64,000 nucleotides of DNA from PALSA-612 sp963773055 (GTDB taxonomy: Bacteria; Actinomycetota; Thermoleophilia; Gaiellales; Gaiellaceae), in contig CAVYZL010000006.1 of the NCBI GenBank assembly GCA_963773055.1, positions 806,001 to 870,000 on the forward strand. The letters are read 5' to 3'. Shown piece by piece: positions 26,574 through 33,427 of this stretch. The position numbers and the translations under genes are program-made. Positions within the stretch are counted from its first letter, which is position 1; the number at the start of each line of letters is the position of its first letter. The notes under the pieces were generated by a model. It had not been told where the DNA came from. It ran no database searches and saw nothing but the letters and a program-made list of their open reading frames with translations.

Positions 26574-29500
26574 GGTCGCCGCGGCGGAGGATGCGCTCGA
26601 GGTTCTCGAGAACCTGCCTGGCCTGCGGTCACTCCCGAGCGCCGTCAGGGCGGTCGTCGTCGACGCGTTCGAGCCGGTCTCGTGCGGCTTCGCCTCCGTC
26701 ATCGTGAGCGAGGACGCTGAGGCGGACGCCTTCTACGTCATCGTGTCCGGTACAGCCCGGGTGGTGAAGCGGAGCGAAGAGGGCAACGAGGTGTCCTTGC
26801 ACGTACTACGGAGCGGGGACTACTTCGGGGAGATCGGCTTGCTCGAAGAGTCGACGCGCATCGCGACGGTGCGGGCTCGCGAGCCCGTCGAGGCGATGCG
26901 GCTCGATCGAAGCGTGTTCCTTGCGCTCGTCCGCCAGTTCCCCGATGTGCGAGTCTCCTTCGAACGACTGGCGCGAACGCGCGTCGCGCTGAACTTCCTT
27001 CGTCTGCACTCGGTGTTCGCATCCCTGCCCGAGGACGGGCTGCTCGTCCTCGCAGAGGGGCTCGAACCTCTGTCGGCCGGTCCCGGGAAGATGGTGGTCC
27101 GAGCCGGCGAGCCGACCGGTCCCATGTACCTCGTCGAGCGAGGGCGGCTACGCATTGTCCGTGATGGGGCCGATCTCGAGTACCTCCACGCAGGCGACTT
27201 CTTCGGCGAGCTTTCCCTCCTCCATCACGGGCCGCGCGAAGCGACGGTCGAGGCTCTGACGGAATGCCGGCTGTTGGCGCTCGCGCCACCTCTCTTCGAA
27301 CGCCTGCTCGCGGAGTACACGGAGTTTCGCGAGCGGGTCGAGGAGCGCACGGCTCTAGCCGACTTCCGTCGCGTCGCGGCTGTCCCGCTCGATTTCGCGG
27401 AGGAGATCCTTCCCGCGGAGATCGAGGCTGCCGACAAGGTCGGGCCGGAGCAGGTCGATGCCCCCTCCGGGGCCGAAGAGGCAGACGAGGTTTCGACATT
27501 CGAAGCGCCCGCGGCGCGCCCGCGGCCGCGACGGCTCCCCCACGTCTACCAGCTCGACGAGATGGACTGCGGCGCCGCGTGCCTTGCGATGGTCACCCGC
27601 TACTTCGGAAAGCAGATCGGCATGCCGCGTCTCCGAGACCTTGTCTTCACCGCGAGTGACGGGACGAGCCTTTTGGGAATTGTTCGTGGCGCCGAGGCGC
27701 TCGGGCTGGACGTGCGCTCGGTGCGCGCCTCGAAGAGCCGCCTGGACGAGATGCCGCTTCCCGCCATCTGCCACTGGGAGGGAGACCACTGGGTCGTGCT
27801 CTACGAAGTCGGCCCGCGTTCTGTGAAGATCGGCGATCCGGCTCGCGGGATCCGCACCATCTCACGCGAGGATTTCGATGCCAGCTGGACGGGCTACGCC
27901 GCCCTGGTCTCCTGGACACCCACGTTCGAGGACATCCCGGAGGACCGGACGCGCTACGACTGGTTGCTCTCGTTCATTCGCCCGCACCGTCGCGTGCTGA
28001 TCTTCGCCACGCTGCTCGCACTTGCGGCAGCGGCTCTCGAGCTCGCCGTGCCGGTCTTCACGCAGGTCATCGTCGACGACGCGATCCCTGACAAAGACAA
28101 GACGTTGCTCGTGATCGGGCTGGTAGCCATGCTCGCGATCCTCGCAGCGATGGTCGGACTCACCGTCGCGCAGCGGTACCTGCTCTCGTCGGCGGCGGTT
28201 CGAATAGACACGGCGTCGCTCGACTTCCTGACCGCTCGCCTGCTGACGCTGCCGATGAGCTACTTCACAAAGCGGCGGACCGGAGACATCGAGCGGCGAC
28301 TGGCCGGCGTGCGCCAGCTTCGCGAGGTGCTCGTCGACTCTGGCGTCGAGGGGATCACGATGGTGGCCCAGATCGCGGCTGCGTTGTGCCTGATGCTCTA
28401 CTACAGCTGGCAGCTGACGCTCGTCTACCTGGCCGTCGTTCCGCTCTACCTGCTGTTGATGCGGTACTCGGCGCGCCGCCTGCGTCCGATGTACGACTCG
28501 CTCGAGGATGCGTACGGCCGGTATGGCTCGCAGCAGATCGACGCCATCCGTGGCATCGAGACGATCAAAGCGCTCGCCGCGGAGGACTCGTTCCGAACGC
28601 AGATGCGTGACCGCTTCTCCGGTCTCGCCGATCGCCTGTTCAGAGCCGAGTTCCTCGTCATGACGTACCAGGGGGCGGTGGAGCTCGTGACGATCCTCTC
28701 GCTCGTCCTCTTCCTGTTCGCGGGTGGGCTGCTCGTCATCGACGGCCAGCTTTCGACCGGCGAGTTCGTTGCCTTCAACGCGCTCGTGCTCCTGACGAAT
28801 GGCCCTGTCCTCGCGCTCCTCTCGCTGTGGGACGAGATCCAGGAGGGCAAGATCCTCATCGATCGGCTCGGCGACGTGATCGAGGCCGAGCCCGAGCAGG
28901 GCGAGGATCACGGAGCGCTACGCGAGGTGCGGTCCGTGGAGGGAGCGCTCCGGCTCCGCGACGTCGGGTTCAGGTACGGGGGCTCAGAGTCGCCCCCCGT
29001 GCTGACCGGCATCAACCTCGACATCGCCCCCGGGTCCACCGTCGCGCTCGTCGGCCGCTCGGGATCGGGGAAGACGACGCTCGTCAAGCTCCTCGCCGGG
29101 TTGCTCGAGCCCACAGAGGGCACGATCGAGCTCGACCGTACCGATCTGCGGACCGTCGACTATCGAACCGCGCGGCGCCACATCGGCTTCGTGCTCCAGG
29201 AGAGCCACCTCTTCGACGACACGATTGCCCGAAACATCGCGCTCGGGGAGGAGCCAGACCCCGATCGGGTCCAGTGGGCGGCGAAAGTTGCCGACATCCA
29301 CGACCTCGTCGAGCGCCTCCCCTTTGGCTACGAGACGCGGGTCGGCGAGAGCGGTCTTCGCCTCTCGGGAGGACAGGCGCAGAGAATCGCGATCGCACGT
29401 GCGATCTACCGAAGGCCTGCCGTGCTTCTCCTAGACGAAGCCTCGAGCGCGCTCGATGCGGAGTCGGAGCGCGCGGTAAAGCAGAACCTCGACGAGCTCA

Positions 29501-29670
29501 TGCACGGTCGCACCGCGGTCGTCATCGCGCACCGGCTCAGCACGGTACGCGATGCGGACGAGATCGTTGTTCTCGATCGCGGAACGATCATCGAGCGCGG
29601 CACGCACACACAGCTCATGGAGCGCCAGGGGCTGTACTACTACCTCGTCGGCCAGCAGCTCGAGCTCTAG
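26563..29670 (+). CDS. Peptidase-containing ABC exporter with two cNMP-binding domains and C39 peptidase
   Basis: 1035 residues. Residues about 25-130 and 140-260 are two cyclic-nucleotide-binding domains, each retaining the phosphate-cassette Glu and Arg (Glu90/Arg99; Glu216/Arg225). Residues about 325-455 are a C39 peptidase with Cys336 (EMDCGAAC), His409 (GDHWVVLY) and Asp425 (GDPARG). A six-helix ABC exporter membrane domain (about 470-750) and an ATPase follow: Walker A GRSGSGKTT with Lys837, signature LSGGQAQR and LLDEASSALD. Such proteins cut leaders after Gly-Gly and export the core. The targets are very probably the two peptides encoded 93 and 489 bp downstream. The ATG start at 26563 lies inside the upstream gene's end. 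All catalytic residues are intact. Confidence 0.93.
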   Translation: MTPEVAAAEDALEVLENLPGLRSLPSAVRAVVVDAFEPVSCGFASVIVSEDAEADAFYVIVSGTARVVKRSEEGNEVSLHVLRSGDYFGEIGLLEESTRIATVRAREPVEAMRLDRSVFLALVRQFPDVRVSFERLARTRVALNFLRLHSVFASLPEDGLLVLAEGLEPLSAGPGKMVVRAGEPTGPMYLVERGRLRIVRDGADLEYLHAGDFFGELSLLHHGPREATVEALTECRLLALAPPLFERLLAEYTEFRERVEERTALADFRRVAAVPLDFAEEILPAEIEAADKVGPEQVDAPSGAEEADEVSTFEAPAARPRPRRLPHVYQLDEMDCGAACLAMVTRYFGKQIGMPRLRDLVFTASDGTSLLGIVRGAEALGLDVRSVRASKSRLDEMPLPAICHWEGDHWVVLYEVGPRSVKIGDPARGIRTISREDFDASWTGYAALVSWTPTFEDIPEDRTRYDWLLSFIRPHRRVLIFATLLALAAAALELAVPVFTQVIVDDAIPDKDKTLLVIGLVAMLAILAAMVGLTVAQRYLLSSAAVRIDTASLDFLTARLLTLPMSYFTKRRTGDIERRLAGVRQLREVLVDSGVEGITMVAQIAAALCLMLYYSWQLTLVYLAVVPLYLLLMRYSARRLRPMYDSLEDAYGRYGSQQIDAIRGIETIKALAAEDSFRTQMRDRFSGLADRLFRAEFLVMTYQGAVELVTILSLVLFLFAGGLLVIDGQLSTGEFVAFNALVLLTNGPVLALLSLWDEIQEGKILIDRLGDVIEAEPEQGEDHGALREVRSVEGALRLRDVGFRYGGSESPPVLTGINLDIAPGSTVALVGRSGSGKTTLVKLLAGLLEPTEGTIELDRTDLRTVDYRTARRHIGFVLQESHLFDDTIARNIALGEEPDPDRVQWAAKVADIHDLVERLPFGYETRVGESGLRLSGGQAQRIAIARAIYRRPAVLLLDEASSALDAESERAVKQNLDELMHGRTAVVIAHRLSTVRDADEIVVLDRGTIIERGTHTQLMERQGLYYYLVGQQLEL

Positions 29671-29690
29671 GGCCTCCTTTCTCGCTAGAC

Positions 29691-29730
29691 GGAAGATTTC
29701 GCGTCTGTGCGCGGTCTTACGCACATCAGG
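29691..29730 (+). promoter_or_regulatory. Conserved ECF-like promoter module, copy 1
   Basis: GGAAGATTT (29691-29699), 14 nt, GTCTTA (29714-29719), 4 nt, CATCAGG (29724-29730). The same three boxes with identical spacing precede the second peptide gene. GGAA plus a CGTC/GGTC-like box about 20 nt apart is the ECF-sigma pattern. Strong GGGAGG ribosome site at 29752-29757. Confidence 0.65.
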
Positions 29731-29762
29731 TTCCAACAACGGGACCACGAAGGGAGGCTCGA

Positions 29763-29933
29763 ATGGCCGACGAGAGCGACAAGAAGCAGGCCGATCTCGC
29801 GCTGACCGCCAAGGAAGAAGAGGACGTAAAGGGCGGCAAGGCGATGGCAGCCGGCGACGCGACCGGGAAGAAGAAGAAAAAGAAGAAGGCGGGCGCGCAC
29901 CCGGCCGGCGGCGGCAGGTACCAGCCGCTGTAG
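29763..29933 (+). CDS. Double-glycine leader peptide 1 (Lys-rich core)
   Basis: 56-residue peptide. Residues 1-25 form an acidic leader with DLALTAKE, then EEDVKGG, the double-glycine cleavage signature recognised by C39 peptidases. The predicted core (31 residues) contains seven consecutive lysines and ends in GAHPAGGGRYQPL. It contains no Cys, Ser or Thr cluster of the lanthipeptide type (one Thr). It lies 92 bp after the exporter, with its own promoter module, a strong GGGAGG site 5 nt before the ATG and a terminator hairpin. Leader, exporter and position agree; bioactivity is unknown (bacteriocin, signal or cationic adhesion peptide are possible). Confidence 0.8.
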   Translation: MADESDKKQADLALTAKEEEDVKGGKAMAAGDATGKKKKKKKAGAHPAGGGRYQPL

Positions 29934-29960
29934 TACTCGCCAAGCGAGGATGTTCCTCTC

Positions 29961-29990
29961 CATCAGGCCGGGTATCTGCCCGGCCTGATG
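29961..29990 (+). terminator. Terminator-like hairpin after peptide 1
   Basis: CATCAGGCCGGG pairs perfectly over 12 bp with CCCGGCCTGATG around the loop TATCTG. It is followed by a GC-rich, only mildly T-containing tract. The same stem follows peptide 2, so the whole promoter-gene-terminator unit is duplicated. Confidence 0.75.
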
Positions 29991-30083
29991 GCGTTCGGGG
30001 TTCTTGCGTCAAAGTTCACGACGACCCTGGCCCTAGTGCTGCCTCGTCGGTCTGCTGTTTGAGCTCTGAGGGCGGAACGCGGC

Positions 30084-30123
30084 GGAAGATTTTGTCCCCC
30101 GAGGGCGTCTTAGTAGCATCAGG
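30084..30123 (+). promoter_or_regulatory. Conserved ECF-like promoter module, copy 2
   Basis: GGAAGATTT (30084-30092), 14 nt, GTCTTA (30107-30112), 4 nt, CATCAGG (30117-30123): same boxes and spacing as copy 1, though the intervening bases have diverged. This selective conservation argues for function. Confidence 0.65.
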
Positions 30124-30158
30124 ATCAAAGCGGGCATGACCTCGAAGGGAGGCCCAAG

Positions 30159-30320
30159 ATGGCAGAGGCAGCCAACAAGCAGCAGGCGGCGGACGCCGAC
30201 CTCGCGCTCACCGCGAAGGAGGCCGAGGACGTGAAGGGCGGCCGAGCGCTGAAGAAGAAGTCCAAGAAGAAGAAGACGGGGGCGCACCCGGCCGGCGGCG
30301 GCAGGTACCAGCCGCTGTAG
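30159..30320 (+). CDS. Double-glycine leader peptide 2 (Lys-rich core)
   Basis: 53-residue paralogue of the first peptide. The leader (28 residues) shares DLALTAKE, then EDVKGG at the predicted cut site. The core of 25 residues is shorter, has the Lys-rich block LKKKSKKKK, and an identical C-terminal tail GAHPAGGGRYQPL. The central part of the core has diverged while leader and tail are kept, as expected for exporter recognition plus a functional tail. GGGAGG lies upstream of the ATG; an 11-bp terminator stem follows at 30359-30387. Confidence 0.8.
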   Translation: MAEAANKQQAADADLALTAKEAEDVKGGRALKKKSKKKKTGAHPAGGGRYQPL

Positions 30321-30358
30321 TACTCGCCGAGCGCAGGGACGTCTGCGCGCGCGTGTGG

Positions 30359-30387
30359 ATCAGGCCGGGTGATGAGCCCGGCCTGAT
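30359..30387 (+). terminator. Terminator-like hairpin after peptide 2
   Basis: ATCAGGCCGGG pairs over 11 bp with CCCGGCCTGAT around the loop TGATGAG. It separates the peptide gene from the convergent dapB, whose stop is at 30406. Confidence 0.72.
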
Positions 30388-30405
30388 GCTGCGCCGACCG
30401 AAGCG

Positions 30406-31014
30406 TCAGAGCAGCGTCTCGAGCCCGGTCGTGAGACCCGGCGGCAGCTCGCGCAGCCGCTCGAGGGCGAGCAGGACACCCGGAACGTAGGCATCTCGCG
30501 CCAACACGTCGTGCCGGATAGTCAACAGCTGGCCGTCCGCGGCAAGCAGCACCTCCTGGTGTGCGACGAGGCCCGGCAGGCGGATCGAGTGGATCGCCGG
30601 ATCGCCGGCCATCCCGTCCGCGGTCGCGCGTGCCGTGCCTGACGGCGCGTCCTTCTTTGCCTCGTTGTGCGCCTCGACGATCTCGGCGCGTGCCATGTGG
30701 CGTGACGCCTCCGCGAGCGAAGCGCATCATCAGCACGGCGCCGAGCGCGAAGTTCGGCGCGAAGAAGACGGGCACGCCGGCCGCCTTCGCCTGCTCCCCC
30801 ACGCCGGTGAGGTCGGCGCCGGTCGTCCCGACGACCGATGGGACACCCGCGTCGATCGCAGCCGCGACGTTCGCACGACCGCGTCCGGCCCGGTGAAGTC
30901 GACCATCGCGTCCGCGCCTGCGAGGTCGTCGACGAGCTCGTGACCCGCAGCCTCGAGTGCCGGGCCGAGCACGGAGCCCACTTTCCCGCTCCGTCCGTTC
31001 AAGACGAGCCTCAC
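30406..31014 (-). CDS. dapB: 4-hydroxy-tetrahydrodipicolinate reductase DapB, two compensating frameshifts
   Basis: NAD(P)H-dependent reductase acting after DapA. The N-terminal dinucleotide motif (VLNGRSGKVGSVLG), the FTGPDAV loop, VGTTGADL, FFAPNFALGA and the catalytic HNEAKKDAPSGTA are all present but in alternating frames. A missing base near 30870 and an extra base near 30710 (the GGAGG tract) would restore one frame of about 203 residues, somewhat short for DapB (usually 230-270). Either two sequencing errors or a decayed gene. The GTG start lies inside a hairpin (31009-31041) and 6 nt from a TACGAT -10 box. Confidence 0.75.
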
Positions 31015-31041
31015 CGGCCGATCGTAACCGGGCCGGTGAGG
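31009..31041 (-). promoter_or_regulatory. dapB start: -10 box and start-sequestering inverted repeat
   Basis: On the minus strand TACGAT (31026-31021) is followed after 6 nt by the dapB GTG (31014-31012). The 11-bp arms CCTCACCGGCC (31009-31019) and GGCCGGTGAGG (31031-31041) are perfect inverted repeats that include the GTG and flank the -10 box. It may be an operator or, if transcription starts upstream, a hairpin hiding the start. Confidence 0.5.
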
Positions 31042-31119
31042 TCGTCTACGGCAAGCAGTGGCTACGAGCCGCTCACGTAGTCCCGAGATAGCGGCATACG
31101 TTGCCTCCCTTTGTCTTGA

Positions 31120-31548
31120 CTACGACCGTTTCCACGTCGGATACGTCAGCGTCTGCCAACGTCCGCCGCAGGGATCGCTCCCGACCGACACCGCGGTGAG
31201 CTTCAGCTTCCCGTCCTTAAACGACCAGCTGTATCGGCCGGCTCCTTTGAGACCTGCCTCCAGGCAGAACGGGTCATGCCTGAAGGTGATTCGGCGACCG
31301 GTGGCCGTGTAGTCACCGTTCGTCCACTTGTCGAGCGGGTTGAAGGCGCGGTACGTGCCGTCCTGCTCGAGGACGAGCCTCCACACACCTACGGCGCGTG
31401 GATCGACAAACCCCTCGTCGATCAGCTGAGCCTTGGTCATGCGCGCCTTCCACTCTCCGGTGTAGGGCTTCGTCGAAGCCGCTCCGAGGCTCGCGGACAT
31501 GCTGGCTGCGGCGACGACCGCCGCTCCCAGGATCGCCACTCGTCTCAT
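31120..31548 (-). CDS. Secreted lipocalin-like small protein
   Basis: 142 residues with a signal peptide (RRVAILGAAVVAAASM, cleavage near GAAS). The mature part, TGEWKARMTKAQLIDEGF, WRLVLEQDGTYRAFNP, GDYTATGRRITFRHD and YSWSFKDGKLKLTAVS, has the alternating pattern of a beta-barrel lipocalin-like or META-type domain. Two Cys may form a disulfide. AAAGGAGG precedes the ATG. Divergent from the SARP gene, with shared palindromes between them, so it is a candidate target of that regulator. Confidence 0.75.
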   Translation of the reverse strand: MRRVAILGAAVVAAASMSASLGAASTKPYTGEWKARMTKAQLIDEGFVDPRAVGVWRLVLEQDGTYRAFNPLDKWTNGDYTATGRRITFRHDPFCLEAGLKGAGRYSWSFKDGKLKLTAVSVGSDPCGGRWQTLTYPTWKRS

Positions 31549-31561
31549 CGTTGCCTCCTTT

Positions 31562-31575
31562 GGTCGGGCCCGACC
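31562..31575. promoter_or_regulatory. 14-bp perfect palindrome in divergent promoter region
   Basis: GGTCGGGCCCGACC is self-complementary and lies 14 bp before the lipocalin-like start and about 87 bp before the SARP start. Candidate operator. Confidence 0.45.
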
Positions 31576-31640
31576 GATTCGGGCGTGCGAGGACGGTGGC
31601 CGATAGGGGTTGCACGCCGCGGTGATCCGCGGTAAACACG

Positions 31641-31652
31641 CCGGTTAACCGG
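31641..31652. promoter_or_regulatory. 12-bp perfect palindrome overlapping the SARP ribosome site
   Basis: CCGGTTAACCGG is self-complementary; its last GG is part of the GGGAGG ribosome site (31651-31656) of the SARP gene. A protein bound here, or a folded RNA, would limit SARP expression. Confidence 0.45.
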
Positions 31653-31663
31653 GAGGTACTGGC

Positions 31664-33427
31664 ATGGAGTTCAGGGTCCTCGGGCCCCTGGAGGTCGTTG
31701 ATGGTGAGCGGGCAATCGAGCTCGGCGGCAGCAAGCAGCGAAGCGTGCTCGCGATGCTCGTGCTCAGGGCTGGGCGGGTCGTCTCGACCGAGGCGCTCGT
31801 CGACGGGCTCTGGGGAGACACACCCCCGGCGACCGCTTCGAAGTCGCTGCAGGTATACGTGTCACGGCTGCGCAAGACGCTCGGGGATGACGTCATCGTC
31901 ACCCGCGCCCCCGGCTACATGCTCGACGCCGGTCCAGATGCGATCGACGTCGCGCGCGTGGAGACGCTCGTCGAGCAGGCTCGAGGCGAGCCATCCTTCG
32001 ACTCTGCCTCGACATTGAGCACCGCCCTTGCGCTCTGGCGCGGTCCCGCGCTCGAGGACCTCGCCGACGAGCCGTTCGCCCAGGTCGAGGTCGGCAGGCT
32101 GGAGGAGCTCCGCTTGAGCGCGCTCGAGGATCGCATCGACGCCGACCTCGCCCTCGGCAAGCACGCCGCACTCGTTCCCGAGCTCGAGGCCGTGTCGCGG
32201 AGCCACCCCTACCGCGAACGGCTGGTCGGACAGCGCATGCTCGCCCTCTACCGCTCGGGACGACAGACGGAAGCGCTCGAGGTCTATCGAGATGCCCGAA
32301 CGAGGCTCATGGACGAGATCGGCATCGAGCCCGATCCCGAGCTCCGGGATCTCGAACGCCGCATCCTGTCACAGGATCGCTCGCTCGCAGCACCAGCGCC
32401 GGCTGACGCAGCGGATGGGACATCGGTGGTCAGCACGACGCGTCGACGTGTCGCTCTCGCCCTCGCCGGCGTCGCGATTGCTTCGGCCGTGGCCGTCATC
32501 GCGACCGTCCTCCTTCGCGACAGCCACGGATCCTCGATCGTGGCGGCGCCGAATTCCGTCGCGATGATCGACCCGCGTCAGAACACCGTCGTCGGCGTTG
32601 TGCCGCTCGGCGAGCGCCCGACGCGCATCGCTGTCCACGGCGACGACGTCTGGGTGCTTCAACCGGATCGAGGCACGGTTTCCCATATCAGCCGCTCGAC
32701 CAACGCGGTCCTCGGCACCGTAGGCGTCGGTGGGGCGCCGAGCAGTCTCGTCGCCGGCGCGCGAGGCGTCTGGATCTCGGATGCGCGCAACAGGCGCGTG
32801 ACGCTCATCGAGCCGGAGCGGCTCACGGTAGCGGCGACCGTCCGGACCGGACGACGTCCGCTGTCCGGCCCGTACCCGGACGCGGGTCTGCTCGCCTCCG
32901 GATATGGATCGCTCTGGTTCGCCTCCGGCGAGGAGACGATCACGCGTGTCGACCCGCGACTCGTGCGCGTGACAGCGCAGATTCACGATGTCGTCACGGG
33001 CGGGTCGGCAGACGGGGCGATCACGGCCGGCGAGGGGTCGATCTGGGTCGCGGGCCCCTACGGGGGGAGCCCCGTGACACGCATCGACCCTCGATCGAAC
33101 ACGATCCTCGCGAAGATTCCGCTGAGCAAGTTCCGCGCGAGCGGCGCGGCGACCGGCGGGGGATCCGTGTGGGTCTCGGACGTCGGCGAGAACAATGTGT
33201 GGCGGATCGATCCGGCACGAAACGTCGCAGTCGCGACCGTGCCCGTCGGAGCGGCGCCGATCGGCGTCGCGTCGGGGTACGGCTCGATCTGGGTCGCGAA
33301 CTCCGGCGACGGTACCGTGTCCCGGATCGACGCGATCTCCGGGAAGGTAACCCGAACGATCAAGGTCGGCGGGAGCCCGAACGGCGTCGCCGTCACGGAC
33401 GACGGCGTCTGGGTCACGGTGGGTTAG
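31664..33427 (+). CDS. Membrane-anchored SARP/BTAD regulator with extracellular beta-propeller
   Basis: 587 residues. Residues 1-95: OmpR-like winged helix (RVLGPLEVVDGERAIELGG, then DGLWGDTPP and YVSRLRKTL). Residues 95-245: bacterial transcriptional activation domain (YRERLVGQRMLALYRSGRQ). Residues 262-284: one transmembrane helix. Residues about 300-587: YncE/Vgb-like beta-propeller with repeated VWV/IWV...RIDP units. The layout puts DNA binding in the cytoplasm and the propeller outside, like a one-component ToxR-type sensor. Convergent with the M16 gene, with overlapping stops. Confidence 0.88.
   Translation: MEFRVLGPLEVVDGERAIELGGSKQRSVLAMLVLRAGRVVSTEALVDGLWGDTPPATASKSLQVYVSRLRKTLGDDVIVTRAPGYMLDAGPDAIDVARVETLVEQARGEPSFDSASTLSTALALWRGPALEDLADEPFAQVEVGRLEELRLSALEDRIDADLALGKHAALVPELEAVSRSHPYRERLVGQRMLALYRSGRQTEALEVYRDARTRLMDEIGIEPDPELRDLERRILSQDRSLAAPAPADAADGTSVVSTTRRRVALALAGVAIASAVAVIATVLLRDSHGSSIVAAPNSVAMIDPRQNTVVGVVPLGERPTRIAVHGDDVWVLQPDRGTVSHISRSTNAVLGTVGVGGAPSSLVAGARGVWISDARNRRVTLIEPERLTVAATVRTGRRPLSGPYPDAGLLASGYGSLWFASGEETITRVDPRLVRVTAQIHDVVTGGSADGAITAGEGSIWVAGPYGGSPVTRIDPRSNTILAKIPLSKFRASGAATGGGSVWVSDVGENNVWRIDPARNVAVATVPVGAAPIGVASGYGSIWVANSGDGTVSRIDAISGKVTRTIKVGGSPNGVAVTDDGVWVTVG

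Noticed and set aside
29763..30320. The two small genes as ribosomal-protein or histone-like Lys-rich proteins
   Set aside because: The double-glycine leader, the adjacent C39 exporter and the private promoters fit an exported peptide better; no ribosomal-protein motif.
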